A stretch of DNA of 64,000 bases, from the NCBI GenBank assembly GCA_022457155.1, contig JAJGOT010000200.1, positions 868,001 through 932,000 on the forward strand, in the 5' to 3' direction. Shown here in pieces: positions 24,310-34,870 of the stretch (position 1 is the first letter of the stretch; every line of letters begins with the position of its first letter). The stretch is from Cladopsammia gracilis (taxonomy: Eukaryota > Cnidaria > Anthozoa > Scleractinia > Dendrophylliidae). Under the pieces are notes generated by a model that was given only the letters and a program-made list of their open reading frames with translations, made no database searches and was not told the origin of the DNA. Position numbers and translations under genes: made by a program.

Positions 24310-27300
24310 CGGCTGGGAATAAATTTTCGCGGATCTCGGGAACAGTTCCTGTCCTCTATATCACGTACGGTACTTGTTTATAACAACAACGGAATGTAAT
24401 ATTGTCTTGTTTGTTTTACTAATTTACTGTACTCGTGTCACCGGACATAGTCGTCGATTACAACTCAAAGCCATCCGTTATTTGTTCTTCGGGAGGAGAT
24501 GGTCTGATAATGATGGGGAAGAGAAAAAAAGATGGCGAGTGTTGACGGAGCGGGATAGGGATCCCCTCGTTTTTTTTTACAAAAAAAGCGTGACGTCAGC
24601 TGGGCCTGGGTGCAAGGCTGTTCGTGTATTGCAATGTTCTGCAATTTCATTGATTCACGAAAATTTTATCTTTGTAAATTTTACCAGAAAAGGACTGCAG
24701 GGTTTACAGTTGAATGAGAACTTCAAACTCCGTTGAACTTTTCATTTATTTTGAAAGGTACTGTACATGTTTATATCCTTTAGTCGTTATTTAACGTGAC
24801 TCATGCGCTCATCTGTGACCCGGATGCAACTTCGCAACGGCAAACTTTTGGTTATAAATTCTTTGTTTTTTACTTTATTGCAATAATAGGCCATTTCCGA
24901 GTTGCTTTTTGTCTCGTTATCAGAGTGAGGCTTGGTGCACAACCTTTCATGTGAAAATTAGCTTTATTCTTTTGAAGATATCCCGGACTGCTCACTTTCT
25001 CTTTACAGCTAACGCTTAGCAGGAAAATTGTACTGTATTTCGAGTCTCAAAATCTTGGATTAGTTTGTAGGCTTCATCGGCCGTTGAAACGGAGAAGAAA
25101 TTATCAGACAGCTTAGTGCAAACGGTGAAGCGGGGCAGCGGTTTATCTATATTTTATTTTCTCATTCGTGTGACAGTCTTCGTGAATGCGATCCGATCCC
25201 GGGGCCATTCAAGGGATGTTACTGAGTACTTTCAGTGTCTAGTTTCATTCAATAACATACGCTGAAGGTCCCTCTCAGTTACGGAGCAAAAAGAGGTTGC
25301 AGACATCACAACATCCTTTCCAAACGGAAACAGTGGCATCTTCTTGATTGAATTGATCTGGATCAAGCGAAGTAGGATCGAAAAACGGAGCAATTTGCTC
25401 AAAACAAACACCAGAGTCGATGATGGAAGCAGCCATTAGACAGTCATTAGTGGCCAATATAAATAAAACCCGAGGGCAGCATAAGCGTGACGTCATTAGA
25501 TTACGAAAGCTGGCCGAAGATAAGAGGGCCTTTCGACGGATGTTAACGAGTGTCGACCAGTCCAATTAGTTTCAAACTTCAGAATATGTTTATTTGGTAT
25601 TCATTAAAAACATTGCACCAATATTGGACTAAAAGAAAAAAATGTGAAATTTTTGGTTTATTTCACCTTTAAGACTTCCCTGGCAATGATACCGTTGTCA
25701 TGCGAGACAAAAATGTTGTTCCTGTTTACGGGAACAGGTAAGAAGCCTTTTTAAATGATATGCACTTTATAAAGCGCAGTGAGTGAAGAAGACTAAAGCT
25801 ACTTGGTTTACAATTTCTGTTCTTTATGCCTGGTTATTTTTGGTAAATGAATGTGAACAATAGTTACTATTTATGACTATTGGGGAGATGAGGTATTCCT
25901 CTGTAAATAACGTTTTGACATTGGAGTAATAACCCCATCCACATGAAAAAAGTCGTTATCTCGCTTTTTTCTAAATTATACTAGGATCAAGTGAATGAAT
26001 AGACTGCAAAAACAGTACGGTTTGTTTCGCTGTTTGCTTGCAAAGGCGCAAGAAAAAAGAGCATTTCCCATTCTCCGTATTCACACTTGCTCCAGACCAT
26101 TCGTTGAAGGACGGCGCGCATTCGTATGAACAACGCAAACTTTTCCAGTGCAGTGATGCGCTTCTTCGAAGTTTGACGTTAATTGTGTTTAATTTTGTTA
26201 ACATTTTCATACTAGAAGGCACAACATACCGATTATTTGGCAAAAATTGCTAAATTCCACATCATTTGCAGACCAGAACAGCTGAAAAAAATAATCTTCT
26301 GCGCCACACATAACGATATAAAAGTTTATAAAGAGAATGCTCATATTTCATGGGTTATATTCCCATCTTTAAAGCACGGGTCAAGCATCATGCGTCTAAT
26401 GTTTGTCCCAATAATTACGATTGACAGCAGTGTAAAGCGTAAAAATGTAATAGCTGGGGCTTGATGATCAGAGTTCGCGTGTTATTGAAAGGTGCAGCAA
26501 CAGTCAGCGTTCGCCAAAATACCCTTTAAACAATAACAGAAATAATATCAACGTCAAAACAGGGCAGAGGGTAAGTTCTCTCTTTCAAAAAGCCATTTAT
26601 GGTGCACAATATTGTAGCTTATCTATTCCAAAGTCTAGAGCTATGCTCATCGGTCGAATAGCAATATCGTTTTTGAACTAATCTGTGAAGAATATATTGT
26701 CCATTTGAATTTACACTATTCCTTAACGGCCCTGAGAACAGAGAATAGAAGAAACTTGACATAGAATTATTTATAAAGGGAGTCCTTGCTGTACAGAACG
26801 ATGCGTACGATGCCGCAGAGAAAGTTAAAAGGCTTAATACGTTATTCGAGTTATTAGAGTTAACGCGTCACTCTTTAAGCAACGTTAACGCAGAATTTGT
26901 CCGTAAAGAACAGGCCTCATCGTTACGGTACTTTGCGCAAAAGTTAAAGATGCCAAAATTGGTTACTTCATGGTGTGTCCTTATACTGGTAGCCAAAAGA
27001 GTCCCCCATTAATGCGATAGTAGATAGCTAAGGGAAGAGACCGGCATACACTGGTAATATATGCTCGCAGCATTCCAATATGTACATGTAGAGTATTGAG
27101 ATGGAAAATTTTACTTAAAGCCGGAGAGAATCAGTTGGAGAATAGGTAGGTGTTTATCGTACTCCAAGCAATCATCGTGTTGATTCATGTTAATTCTCAT
27201 ATCCTTTCTGATTGATGAGGCAATGATACTATAAGGAGAAAATTGCCGCTGATCACCACTGGGGATGAAGAGGTTAACAGACTGAAATTGACTGAGTTTT

Positions 27301-29230
27301 ATTCAAGCCTAAAATAATAGTGGCCTCATCAATAACGAGTAAGGCGGCATTAATAGGAATGAGCATTCTTCCCATTTTGGTCTTGCTAATATGTCCAGCC
27401 TGTCTTCTCGGTAAAATACAAAAAATAATAAGAATATAGAAAGATCATTCAAAGCCATAAAATCATCACCTTTTAAGGACAACCAGTACAATAAGAAAGG
27501 AAGTTATATTATTTGCCTACACGGATAAAATTCCATCAGCTTTAAAAGGTGGCTTTTTTATCAAAAGTTCAGTTAAAATGACTGGAAAACAATTGGCAGT
27601 AACATCAGTTGCTGTTTGCCGGGCTGGCGCCGTGTAAACATTATATATTTAGAACCGGCCTAGGAAGTTCTATGTGCCGAGTTGAATATGAAATTTTAAA
27701 TAGTTTTTTTAATAATTTCATTCACGGTATATATCCCCTCCCCCTCCCATAAACCCTACTAAATCTCTTAGAAAGAACCGTTTTACTAACAGTGATAGAT
27801 TGGATGTACTTTACTGGTTGATAAATATGCCGTGCGTCCTGTTATAAGATCGAATAATGCGATCAACTCGCGCGCAAATTATTTTTAAACAAAATTTGAA
27901 TATTAATTTTTTAATAGAAATTGAATGATAGATGGCAATAGAACACTTACTACGAACCTCTGAGGTGACAATTTATCTATTTCACTCAAATCCACAAAGT
28001 TTCTTTGCAAAATTCAAATGCGATATTTTTTCGAAACCAGATTTTGCACGTGCAAAAACAGACTATATAAAGCCGCGTATTTCACAATACAATGGAGCAT
28101 TAGAAATACATATAGTACGGATCCGAAAAGAATACGCACAGCCAGCGGTAACTACCCACGGAGACTGTTCAGTGTACCGTATTTGAAGGCTTTCAAATCA
28201 TTGTTTCATCCGAACGTTTGATTTGAGTCAGTAGATTTTAAAGGACATATTCATGAAATATTTCTTTTAACGACACGTCACCTTTTTTAAATCGTTTGAT
28301 CCTTTTTAAATAATGAAACCTTCTTGACAGAAAAGAACTGCGTTCATGATTGATAGATTTCTTTCCAAAGACTGCTTTAAAAGCCTTTTACTTTCCAAAA
28401 TAAGTCAAGCACGTGACTGAACTATTTTCGCAAAATGCTCTTGAACGCCATGACACACAGAAACACCTTTGATGGGTTATATTCCCATACTAAAAGCATA
28501 AAAATACAAAGACATAAGATCTAAACCGATTTTTACAAGTTTCATTTCACTATTTGCGTGCCCTTTTCTTTGGCTGTGTAAAACCTGTCCAATGTGTCAC
28601 ATACTCCTTTTGAACTTAGTGCACCTAAAAATTAATTGTCATAAATATTGTTTTCACACGGCACCACTTGAGATACCTTGTCATCGTAGACCAGTACGTG
28701 AAAGCTTTTAGCTTTTCTATTGACAGTTGGCTGTCAATTTGGTACTTAACTTAAAACACACTTTTAAATAATAACTGCGCCACATTGAAATGTTCGCAGT
28801 GCACGAGAAAGCTACCTGCGCCTTGTATTGTATTGTATTGTATTGTGTTGTGTTGTGTTGTGTTGTATTGTCGAAGGGAAATGAAACAAGATTGAAGGTA
28901 AGTTCCCTGTGTACAAAAGAAAAAGCGTTTATTCGTAAAATCATCGCGCTAAGAAGCGAACTGCAACTGAAAGAATATTAAAAAAAGAAAAAAAAATAAT
29001 TCAAAATGTTTACAAGGTTTATCTATGGGGCTGGGCCTTTCAATTTCAAATAAAATAAAAATGGAATTTACATGTTGAATTTGAGACTAATATATAATAT
29101 TGCAATAGTTATAAATACAATAAGTTCTAAAAACGCGTCATTTACAGGCCGTGAGCGAGATGGCACATTGCAGGAAATAAACTCGTTTTTAAACGTTCAG
29201 TCTTACATTTAAGAAGCGATGGTCTACTGC
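24310..29230. other. Gene-poor intergenic DNA
   Basis: No convincing gene. Frames of 60-120 codons are present (for example 24374-24736 plus, 25275-25565 minus) but show no domain, codon bias or splice context I can support. A short plus-strand frame ending at 25569 reads like a basic helical peptide (KRDVIRLRKLAEDKRAFRR) and could be a fossil exon. At 26840-26950 a single diverged copy of the 41-bp minisatellite unit and its flank occurs (TTCGAGTTATTAGAGTTAAC). Confidence 0.5.
28826..28871. repeat. (TTGTA/TTGTG)n microsatellite
   Basis: About nine pentamers, first TTGTA then TTGTG. The frame through it is not coding. Confidence 0.95.
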
Positions 29231-29235
29231 TTTAA

Positions 29236-30890
29236 CGCAAAGAGCCACCATGCGCGGATGCCCGAGTCGTCGGGATAAGATGGCAAAGGCGCGACTTGGG
29301 CTTCTTGATCTTGTCGAATGTTTTCGCGCACAGTGTTTCCATGGAATGGAATAACAAGGCCCCTGGGTATGATAGGGTCAGCATTAGCTTTATCAAGGCC
29401 TGTCTACTGCACATTTTGCAAGTGACCAAACAACTTTTTAACAACTCTCTTATGTCGGGTTGTTTTCCAAAGGACTGGAAAATAGCTGAGGTGGTGGCGC
29501 ACTCTAAGGAGGGCGATCATAAAGAGCCTAGAAACAACAACTCAATCTCTCTATTACCGGTCCTGTCAAAGGTTCCAGAGCGCATCGCCCACGAACAATT
29601 CGTCAGCTTCCGCACGTCTAACAAAAACATGTCCATCTATCAAAGCGGGAACAGACAGCTGCATTCCACAGAAACACTCGGAATTCTTTTCACCAACCAT
29701 CTGTTGAGAGCGGTTGACAAGAAAAAGGTGACGGGCGTCCTGATGCTCGACTTGAGTAAGGCGTTTGATAGTATCCATCACATGACCTTGCTTGCAAAGT
29801 TGCGCGTGTTTGGCGTTTTTGCAGAGGCCTTTTCTTGGTTTCCTAGTTACTTACTAGACAGACAATAGTGTGTACTTATAAATAATTCCAGGTCAAGCCT
29901 TCTAGCCATTTGTCGTGGTGTCCCTCAAGGTTCAATACTTGGACCTCTTCTATTCAACCTGTACATCAACGACTTGCCTTCTGTTGGTAACATCTGCAAT
30001 GTGGAATCCTATGTGTACGACCCTAAACTGTATCTCTCCTTTCCTGGTAAAGAAGCTGACGCTGGCATGGAGGATCTCAAAACAGACCTTTTACGTGTTG
30101 CTTCCTGGTGCTGTTCAAATGGTTTACTTATAAACCCTGACAAATCCAAGTTCTGTGTCTTTGGTTCCAGGAAGATGCCCGCTCAGATCTTGATCCCTAC
30201 ACTGACGTTCATGAGGAAGGAGCTCACAGTCGTAGATTCCGTGAATTACCTTGGCGTCATACTAGACAAGGGAGTAACGTTTAATTATCACATTGACTAT
30301 CTCGCTTCAGATTTGATGGGGAAGCTGTATATGATCAGTAGAATAAGTGATCTACTTGATAAGTCAACTTTATTCATTGTTATTAACTCTCTAGTTTTTA
30401 CCAAAGTGTTTTACTGTTTTTTCTGTCTGGTCGGGTACCAGCAAAACCCAACCTCGTTCCCAGGGTATCTCATCTTCCCGCCCCTCTCGCTCCAGGGGGC
30501 GGGAAGATGAGAGACCCTGGGAACGAGGTTGCAGCAAAACCAACATTGCGAAATTACAATTAGTACAGAACTTTGCGGCACGCTTCCTGTCGGGCAAAAG
30601 AAAGTATGACCACATCAGTCCAACTTTAAAACAGCTTAAGCTTCTCTTTACATTAGGAACGCTGTTATGACGTTCAAAATCATGAACAACCTATTGTAGC
30701 TCCTGAGTATCTAACTGAGCTTTACCACACAAGATCTCAAATTCATAAGTACAATACCAGAAGCAAAAGTAGTCTAAGCTTGCTGAAATGTCGTACTTCG
30801 CTTGCCCAACAATCATTTGCGCACCGCGGCGCCTGGGTGTGGCTATCTCCCCTGAACTGCAAAATTGCTTTATTGAGCAATGAGACATAC
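29236..30890 (+). pseudogene. Dead LINE, reverse-transcriptase fragment
   Basis: A 5'-truncated non-LTR retrotransposon of CR1/L2/Jockey type. One frame has RT motifs: KAPGYDRVSISFIKACL, LDLSKAFDSIHHMTLLAKL and RGVPQGSILGPLLFNLYIND. Further on, NGLLINPDKSKF and LGVILDKGVTFNYHI follow, and a tail ends FAHRGAWVWLSPL. It is clearly dead: an in-frame TAG at 29866-29868, the catalytic YADD-type box replaced by SYVYDPK, a fold-back MITE inserted at 30450, and later stops. No endonuclease domain is left. Confidence 0.85.
30450..30530. mobile_element. 81-bp fold-back MITE inside the LINE
   Basis: An almost perfect hairpin: AACCTCGTTCCCAGGGT.TCTC, ATCTTCCCGCC, CTCTCGCTCC, then the complement ending CCCTGGGAACGAGGTT. 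Flanking CAGCAAAACC on both sides (~30439 and ~30532) is a target duplication of about ten bases. Confidence 0.85.
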
Positions 30891-30999
30891 ATATATATCA
30901 CTTCATTTTTTATTTCTAAAAATGATCAGAAGAAAATTGTATCGTTATTTATATTTTTCATAAACAGACCTTTAATGTGCTTTACGCAACGCAACCTTT

Positions 31000-31640
31000 A
31001 TGCGCTATTCGAGTTAACGCGTCTTTACTCCACCAACCTTTATGCGTTATTCGAGTATCGCGTTTTTACGCAACCAACCTTCATACGTTATTCGACTATC
31101 GCGTCTTTACGCAACCAACCTCTATGCGTTATTCGAGTAACGCGTCTTTACGCAACCAACCTCTATGCGTTATTCGAGTATCGCGTCTTTACGCAACCAA
31201 CCTTCATGCGTTATCCGAGTATCGCGCCTTCACACAACCAACCTTTATGCGTTATTCGAGTAACGCGTCTTTACGCAACCAACCTTCATGCGTTATCCGA
31301 GTATCGCGCCTTCACGCAACCAACCTTTATGCGTTATTCGAGTAACGCGTCTTTACGCAACCAACCTTTATGCGTTATTCGAGTAACGCGTCTTTACGCA
31401 ACCAACCTTGATGTATTATTCGAGTATCGTGTCTTTACGCAACCAACCTTTATGCGTTATCCGAGTAACGCGTCTTTACGCAACCAACCTTTATGCGTTA
31501 TTCGAGTAACGCGTCTTTACGCAACCAACCTTTATGCGTTATTCGAGTAACGCGTCTTTACGCGACCAACCTTTATGCGTTATTTGAGTAACGCGTCTCT
31601 ACGCAACCAACCTCTATGCGTTATTCGAGTAACGCTTCTT
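31000..31640. repeat. 41-bp minisatellite
   Basis: About fifteen copies of a 41-bp unit made of AACCAACCTTTATGCGTTAT then TCGAGTAACGCGTCTTTACGC. Two main variants (TCGAGTAACGCG and TCGAGTATCGCG) partly alternate. Because 41 is not a multiple of three, a long open frame of 256 codons cycles through all three frames of the unit and is not a gene. Confidence 0.92.
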
Positions 31641-31781
31641 TACTCAACGCCGAATATGTCCGTGAAGAAATGGTCTTATCATTACGGTTCTTTGCGCAAA
31701 CGTCGTAAGATGCGAAAGTTGGCTATTTTGTGTTGCGTCTTTTGCTCAATTAATATTTTTTGTTATTTTATTTTATAGAAC

Positions 31782-32081
31782 ATGGCAATCGCCTCTTTTG
31801 TATTCTCCGCCATAGCTCTCCTACTCGTCACCGAACAAGCTATTTCACGACCAACCTTCGAACCCGACCCAACTCCCAGCGACACCCCCACCCCCACCCC
31901 TACCAGTCCAGCGGGATGCGATTACCAAGGCAACTTCTACCAGCCTGGTGAAGTGATCTACCAGGACAAATGCAGTGGAGCTATGTGTATGGGAAGTGAC
32001 GGCGATTATTTAGTGATTACTTGGGATAACGTGTGTGCATTCCCAACTACACCAGGACGCCCATTGACTGGCCGCAAGTGA
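31782..32081 (+). CDS. Small secreted cysteine-containing protein
   Basis: 99 residues. Residues 1-22 are a clear signal peptide (MAIASFVFSAIALLLV...). A Pro/Thr-rich linker (DTPTPTPTSP) follows, then a short domain CDYQGNFYQPGEVIYQDKC with further Cys residues in SGAMCMG and NVCAFP, reminiscent of single-domain von Willebrand C (SVWC) proteins. A pyrimidine-rich tract ending TTTTATAG lies three bases before the ATG and may be a splice acceptor, so an upstream noncoding exon is possible. AATAAA at about 32166 can serve as poly(A) signal. Expected product is extracellular; partner unknown. It ends 0.5 kb before the Polinton. Confidence 0.65.
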   Translation: MAIASFVFSAIALLLVTEQAISRPTFEPDPTPSDTPTPTPTSPAGCDYQGNFYQPGEVIYQDKCSGAMCMGSDGDYLVITWDNVCAFPTTPGRPLTGRK

Positions 32082-32531
32082 CGTCATATCATTAGCTACC
32101 CGGAGAAAGTCCTCTTATCAAAGAACACTGGTTTAACATGTAACAATGTTTATCTTATTGCTGGAAATAAATAATGGGTCAGGTTAACAAAAGAGTGTTG
32201 CTATCTTCTTGCGTTTATATTTAAGAAAATCACCCAGTGGGTTTTGCTTAGCGCGTGATGCCATTCTTATAACAGCGACTTCGGGTTTTTTTTTTTTTTG
32301 TGGGGAGGGGGGGGGGGGGGCGCAAAATAAGAAAAGAGCTCTGGAGTTGAGAATGTACAAGAGAACTTGTACTATTTAGGTTAAAATTTTACTTTATGCC
32401 ATAAAGAGAATCTAACAAGTGACGATATTTTCCCAAGCACGACTTGCTTGCGAACATCGACTTTTAGCTAATCTAAGCTTACCTCAAGTTACCGCTGTCA
32501 GAATACATTTTCGTTCTGAAATATCTTCTAG

Positions 32532-32577
<46 letters not shown>
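32532..32577. repeat. (CT)n microsatellite
   Basis: More than twenty CT dinucleotides, ending a few bases before the left terminus of the Polinton. Confidence 0.95.
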
Positions 32578-32583
<6 letters not shown>

Positions 32584-32854
32584 AGTAGTGTAGAAGAGGG
32601 TGATCCAGCCCCAGCTCCAAAGGCCCGCGAAAACGCTTATTTTGACAACTCCCGAACGCCCGTATTAGCAGGCCCCCAGGGCTCATTGCAATTCGCCCTG
32701 GGGGCCTGCTAACACGGGCGTTCGGGAGTTGTCAAAATAAGCGTTTTCGCGGGCCTTTGGAGCTGGGGCTGGATGCACCCTCTTCTACACTACTCGGTGC
32801 TGCCCAATTGGAGAAATGTAAATCCCTTTGTATATACACCCCCATGGATGCACC
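32584..32854 (+). repeat. Left terminal inverted repeat of the Polinton
   Basis: 271 bp, matching the complement of 50749-51019 with few differences. The outer 211 bp (32584-32794) are themselves an imperfect palindrome: AGTAGTGTAGAAGAGGGTG...ending CACCCTCTTCTACACTACT, around a TTGCAA centre, so each end can form a ~100-bp hairpin. The inner part (GGTGCTGCCCAATTGGAG, then TTTGTATATACACCCCCATG) contains a TATA-like box and the ATG of the first gene. Such ends fit protein-primed or hairpin-primed replication. Confidence 0.92.
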
Positions 32855-33302
32855 CGTTGCTGCATTGCGGCTTCACAAGAGAAAAGTACCTGACAAATGC
32901 TTTCATAAGCGCTGGTATAAAGATTTGATTGCAGGGTATAAAATGTATGTCCCCAGATATCACTCAACAAGAAGTGATCTTCTATTGTTCTACATAGAGA
33001 ACAGGCCTGAAATCGTGAATATGATACAAAAACAAACATCTTACAGTGTTCCTTTTAAAGTGTCTTTAAGCCTAAGAGGAGAGATTAAAGACGAGTACGA
33101 TGGGGAGGTTTTCATTGTTACGTGTGACCTTGGAGATACAAAAAAGTTTATTGTAACCAGTCCTCATGCGGCTGAAATAAATAGTAGAACTGATGCAGCC
33201 TTTGATAACTTTGCGAGAGAATTAGCTGAAAAGTTAGCTAAACCTGCCTCGAGATTACTTAGAATCGAGAATGTTTATCTTTCCTTCTACAAATACCCAT
33301 AA
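32844..33302 (+). CDS. Paralogue of the polymerase N-terminal region
   Basis: 152 residues from the ATG at 32844, which sits just after TATATACACCCCC inside the left TIR. It resembles, along its whole length, the N-terminal ~170 residues of the polymerase gene at the other end: GYKMYVPRYHSTRSDLLLFY against SYKMTVPVDYPIHDLDLFY, IENRPEIV against QENKPAIV, and RIENVYLSFYKYP against RVEYVFLDFSRYQ. It lacks the NTDNQCFRWAL segment and everything after. The gene probably arose when the TIR and adjacent sequence were copied from one end to the other. The role of the domain is unknown; in the polymerase it precedes the terminal-protein and exonuclease parts. The frame is open. A longer frame begins at 32757 within the palindrome, but the TATA box favours 32844. 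Confidence 0.7.
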   Translation: MDAPVAALRLHKRKVPDKCFHKRWYKDLIAGYKMYVPRYHSTRSDLLLFYIENRPEIVNMIQKQTSYSVPFKVSLSLRGEIKDEYDGEVFIVTCDLGDTKKFIVTSPHAAEINSRTDAAFDNFARELAEKLAKPASRLLRIENVYLSFYKYP

Positions 33303-33422
33303 TAAGTGTATGCAAACAAGCCCTATGGAGTGTTTGTGCGCGGTTTGTCCTTAACACCAATTTAACAGAAGCCTCACTTTTTGTATATCAGACTGCTTGA
33401 TAATATTGTTTACAGCAATTGT

Positions 33423-33468
33423 CCGGTGCTGCCCAATTGGAGAAATGTAAATCCCTTTGTATATTCAC
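33423..33468 (+). promoter_or_regulatory. Internal copy of the inner TIR (promoter block)
   Basis: CCGGTGCTGCCCAATTGGAG, AAATGTAAATCCCTTTGTAT, ATTCACG repeats the inner ~45 bp of the TIR (32794-32840) almost exactly and ends right before an ATG at 33469. It is therefore a third copy of the promoter-like part of the TIR, driving the next small gene. The shared AATTGGAGAAATGTAAA..CTTTGTATAT block is a candidate early promoter. Confidence 0.65.
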
Positions 33469-33711
33469 GATGGGTCGTGGGAAAAAAGTCTTATGAGGCA
33501 GTACAAACTTCAAAGAAACCGCCGAGTGTATATATGGAGGACTGTCCGTTCAAGAGTGCCACTAACAGAAGAACCTTTTGAATCTGTTTATCATGCAGAT
33601 CAATATACAAATCAGTTCTTAGAAGAATTAGCATTAGAACAGTGTGCCTTTCTTGAACTTTTAGAACAATATTATCCATCGGATACGTTACAGCAGCGTA
33701 TTACCAATTGA
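33469..33711 (+). pseudogene. Small Polinton gene, start frame shifted
   Basis: The ATG that follows the promoter block (33469) opens a frame of only eight codons. The frame with coding character runs about 33472-33711 and has its own ATG at 33493, giving 72 residues: basic N-terminal part (RQYKLQRNRRVYIWRTVRSR), then an acidic helical part rich in Leu and Glu. A one-base loss in the A run at about 33482-33487 would explain why promoter and frame disagree. No family recognised. It could still be translated from 33493. Confidence 0.45.
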
Positions 33712-33736
33712 AAAAACACTTTCCCTTCGTATATCA

Positions 33737-34870
33737 ATGATGACGACAACACAAGTGTTCTTGAACTTTCTCAAATCGAGGAACACTGGTCTAAAACAAA
33801 AGAGCGCCGACTGGGTGAGCTATCGACAAAATACTCTTGGGGCATCCGAAATTGCAGCCTTGACCGGAGTTTCGCCCTTTGAAACACCAAAGAACTTGCT
33901 TTTAAAGAAATTACAGCCATCAGACATGCATAGCAATGCGGCCTGTACCTGGGGCAATCTGTTCGAACCGCTTGCCCGTAAATGCTTTGAACAGAAGCAC
34001 TCTGCTAGAGTTTTTGCCCATTCTATATCCCTCAATCTGGCAACAGATCACCCATTGTTTCGAAAGATTATATGCAGTCCTGACGGCTATTATGTAGACA
34101 AAGATAATAATTTAATTCTTTTGGAGTTCAAATGTCCTTTCAAGCGGGAAATAGCTATGACTCGAGTGCCTAGTTATTATACACCACAGATACAAACGGG
34201 CCTTTGTTTTAGCGGATCTATGGTCAACAAAGGCCTTTTTGTCGATTCTTACTTCAGAATGTGTTCTATAAACCATATAGAGCCAAGTTCGAATCATAAT
34301 AATCTTTTAAACGGCGGAAATATTTACAAGACAAAAGGTCACACAGCGCTTGCCTGGGGCATCTGTTATCTGTTTTCAAAACAAAAGTTTACACGCAATC
34401 AAAGTAAACTTATTGACATTGGTGCTCTTAAACAAACTCAGACATTTGAGCAAATAATGGCTTCAATAGCCGAGAAAGACCTATGGTGTTCTTACGGTGC
34501 GGTCAGAATGTCGTTCAGCAAAGAATACGTAGATGAAGAGTATTTGCGTTACATCAGAATGAAAAAAGCTCTCCTTGCTCCAGACGAGGGGCCGAAGCCG
34601 GTTGCCTTGTTTTCATGGAAATTGTTGAAAGTCACAGAGCTTGAAATTGTCAAGCATGAGGGATTTTTGAACAGTATTCAACCGAAGGTCGAACGATTTC
34701 ACGAGAACTTGGCAATGCTTCGTAGAAAAATACATGAAAATTTATCAAAACAAAAACACCTTGACAAACCCATACCTGGTGAAACTTTTGAAGACAACAT
34801 CGGCGATGACAGTGCCATGTTAGAAGCCTTTCTTATTGAGAAAGCGGCAACTTTTACTCAAGATCTTTGA
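33737..34870 (+). CDS. YqaJ-type viral recombinase/exonuclease
   Basis: 377 residues. The PD-(D/E)xK nuclease core is visible: SYRQNTLGASEIAALTGVSP (N-terminal ~28-47), the Glu of WGNLFEPLA, the metal-binding Asp in CSPDGYYV and the ExK pair in LLEFKCPFKRE, followed by the conserved Tyr-Gln in YYTPQIQTGLCF. The family (lambda exonuclease relatives) chews DNA ends to make single strands for recombination or repair, and occurs in phages, baculoviruses and large DNA viruses of eukaryotes. Here it likely serves viral DNA replication or end processing in the nucleus. ATG at 33737 follows GTATATCA directly. It is convergent with the next gene, overlapping by 17 bases. The C-terminal ~120 residues are unassigned. 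Confidence 0.82.
   Translation: MMTTTQVFLNFLKSRNTGLKQKSADWVSYRQNTLGASEIAALTGVSPFETPKNLLLKKLQPSDMHSNAACTWGNLFEPLARKCFEQKHSARVFAHSISLNLATDHPLFRKIICSPDGYYVDKDNNLILLEFKCPFKREIAMTRVPSYYTPQIQTGLCFSGSMVNKGLFVDSYFRMCSINHIEPSSNHNNLLNGGNIYKTKGHTALAWGICYLFSKQKFTRNQSKLIDIGALKQTQTFEQIMASIAEKDLWCSYGAVRMSFSKEYVDEEYLRYIRMKKALLAPDEGPKPVALFSWKLLKVTELEIVKHEGFLNSIQPKVERFHENLAMLRRKIHENLSKQKHLDKPIPGETFEDNIGDDSAMLEAFLIEKAATFTQDL

Noticed and set aside
24374..24736. 120-codon frame with a possible signal peptide
   Set aside because: No homology, no splice or promoter context, and it runs through what looks like repeat DNA.
25275..25565. 96-codon minus-strand frame
   Set aside because: No recognisable domain; equally open frames exist on the other strand.
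30780..31550. 256-codon open frame
   Set aside because: It is the 41-bp minisatellite read through all three frames, preceded by a LINE tail; no gene structure.
32757..32843. Upstream extension of the first Polinton gene into the palindrome
   Set aside because: It would start before the TATA box and read the hairpin arm; the ATG at 32844 fits the promoter pattern better.
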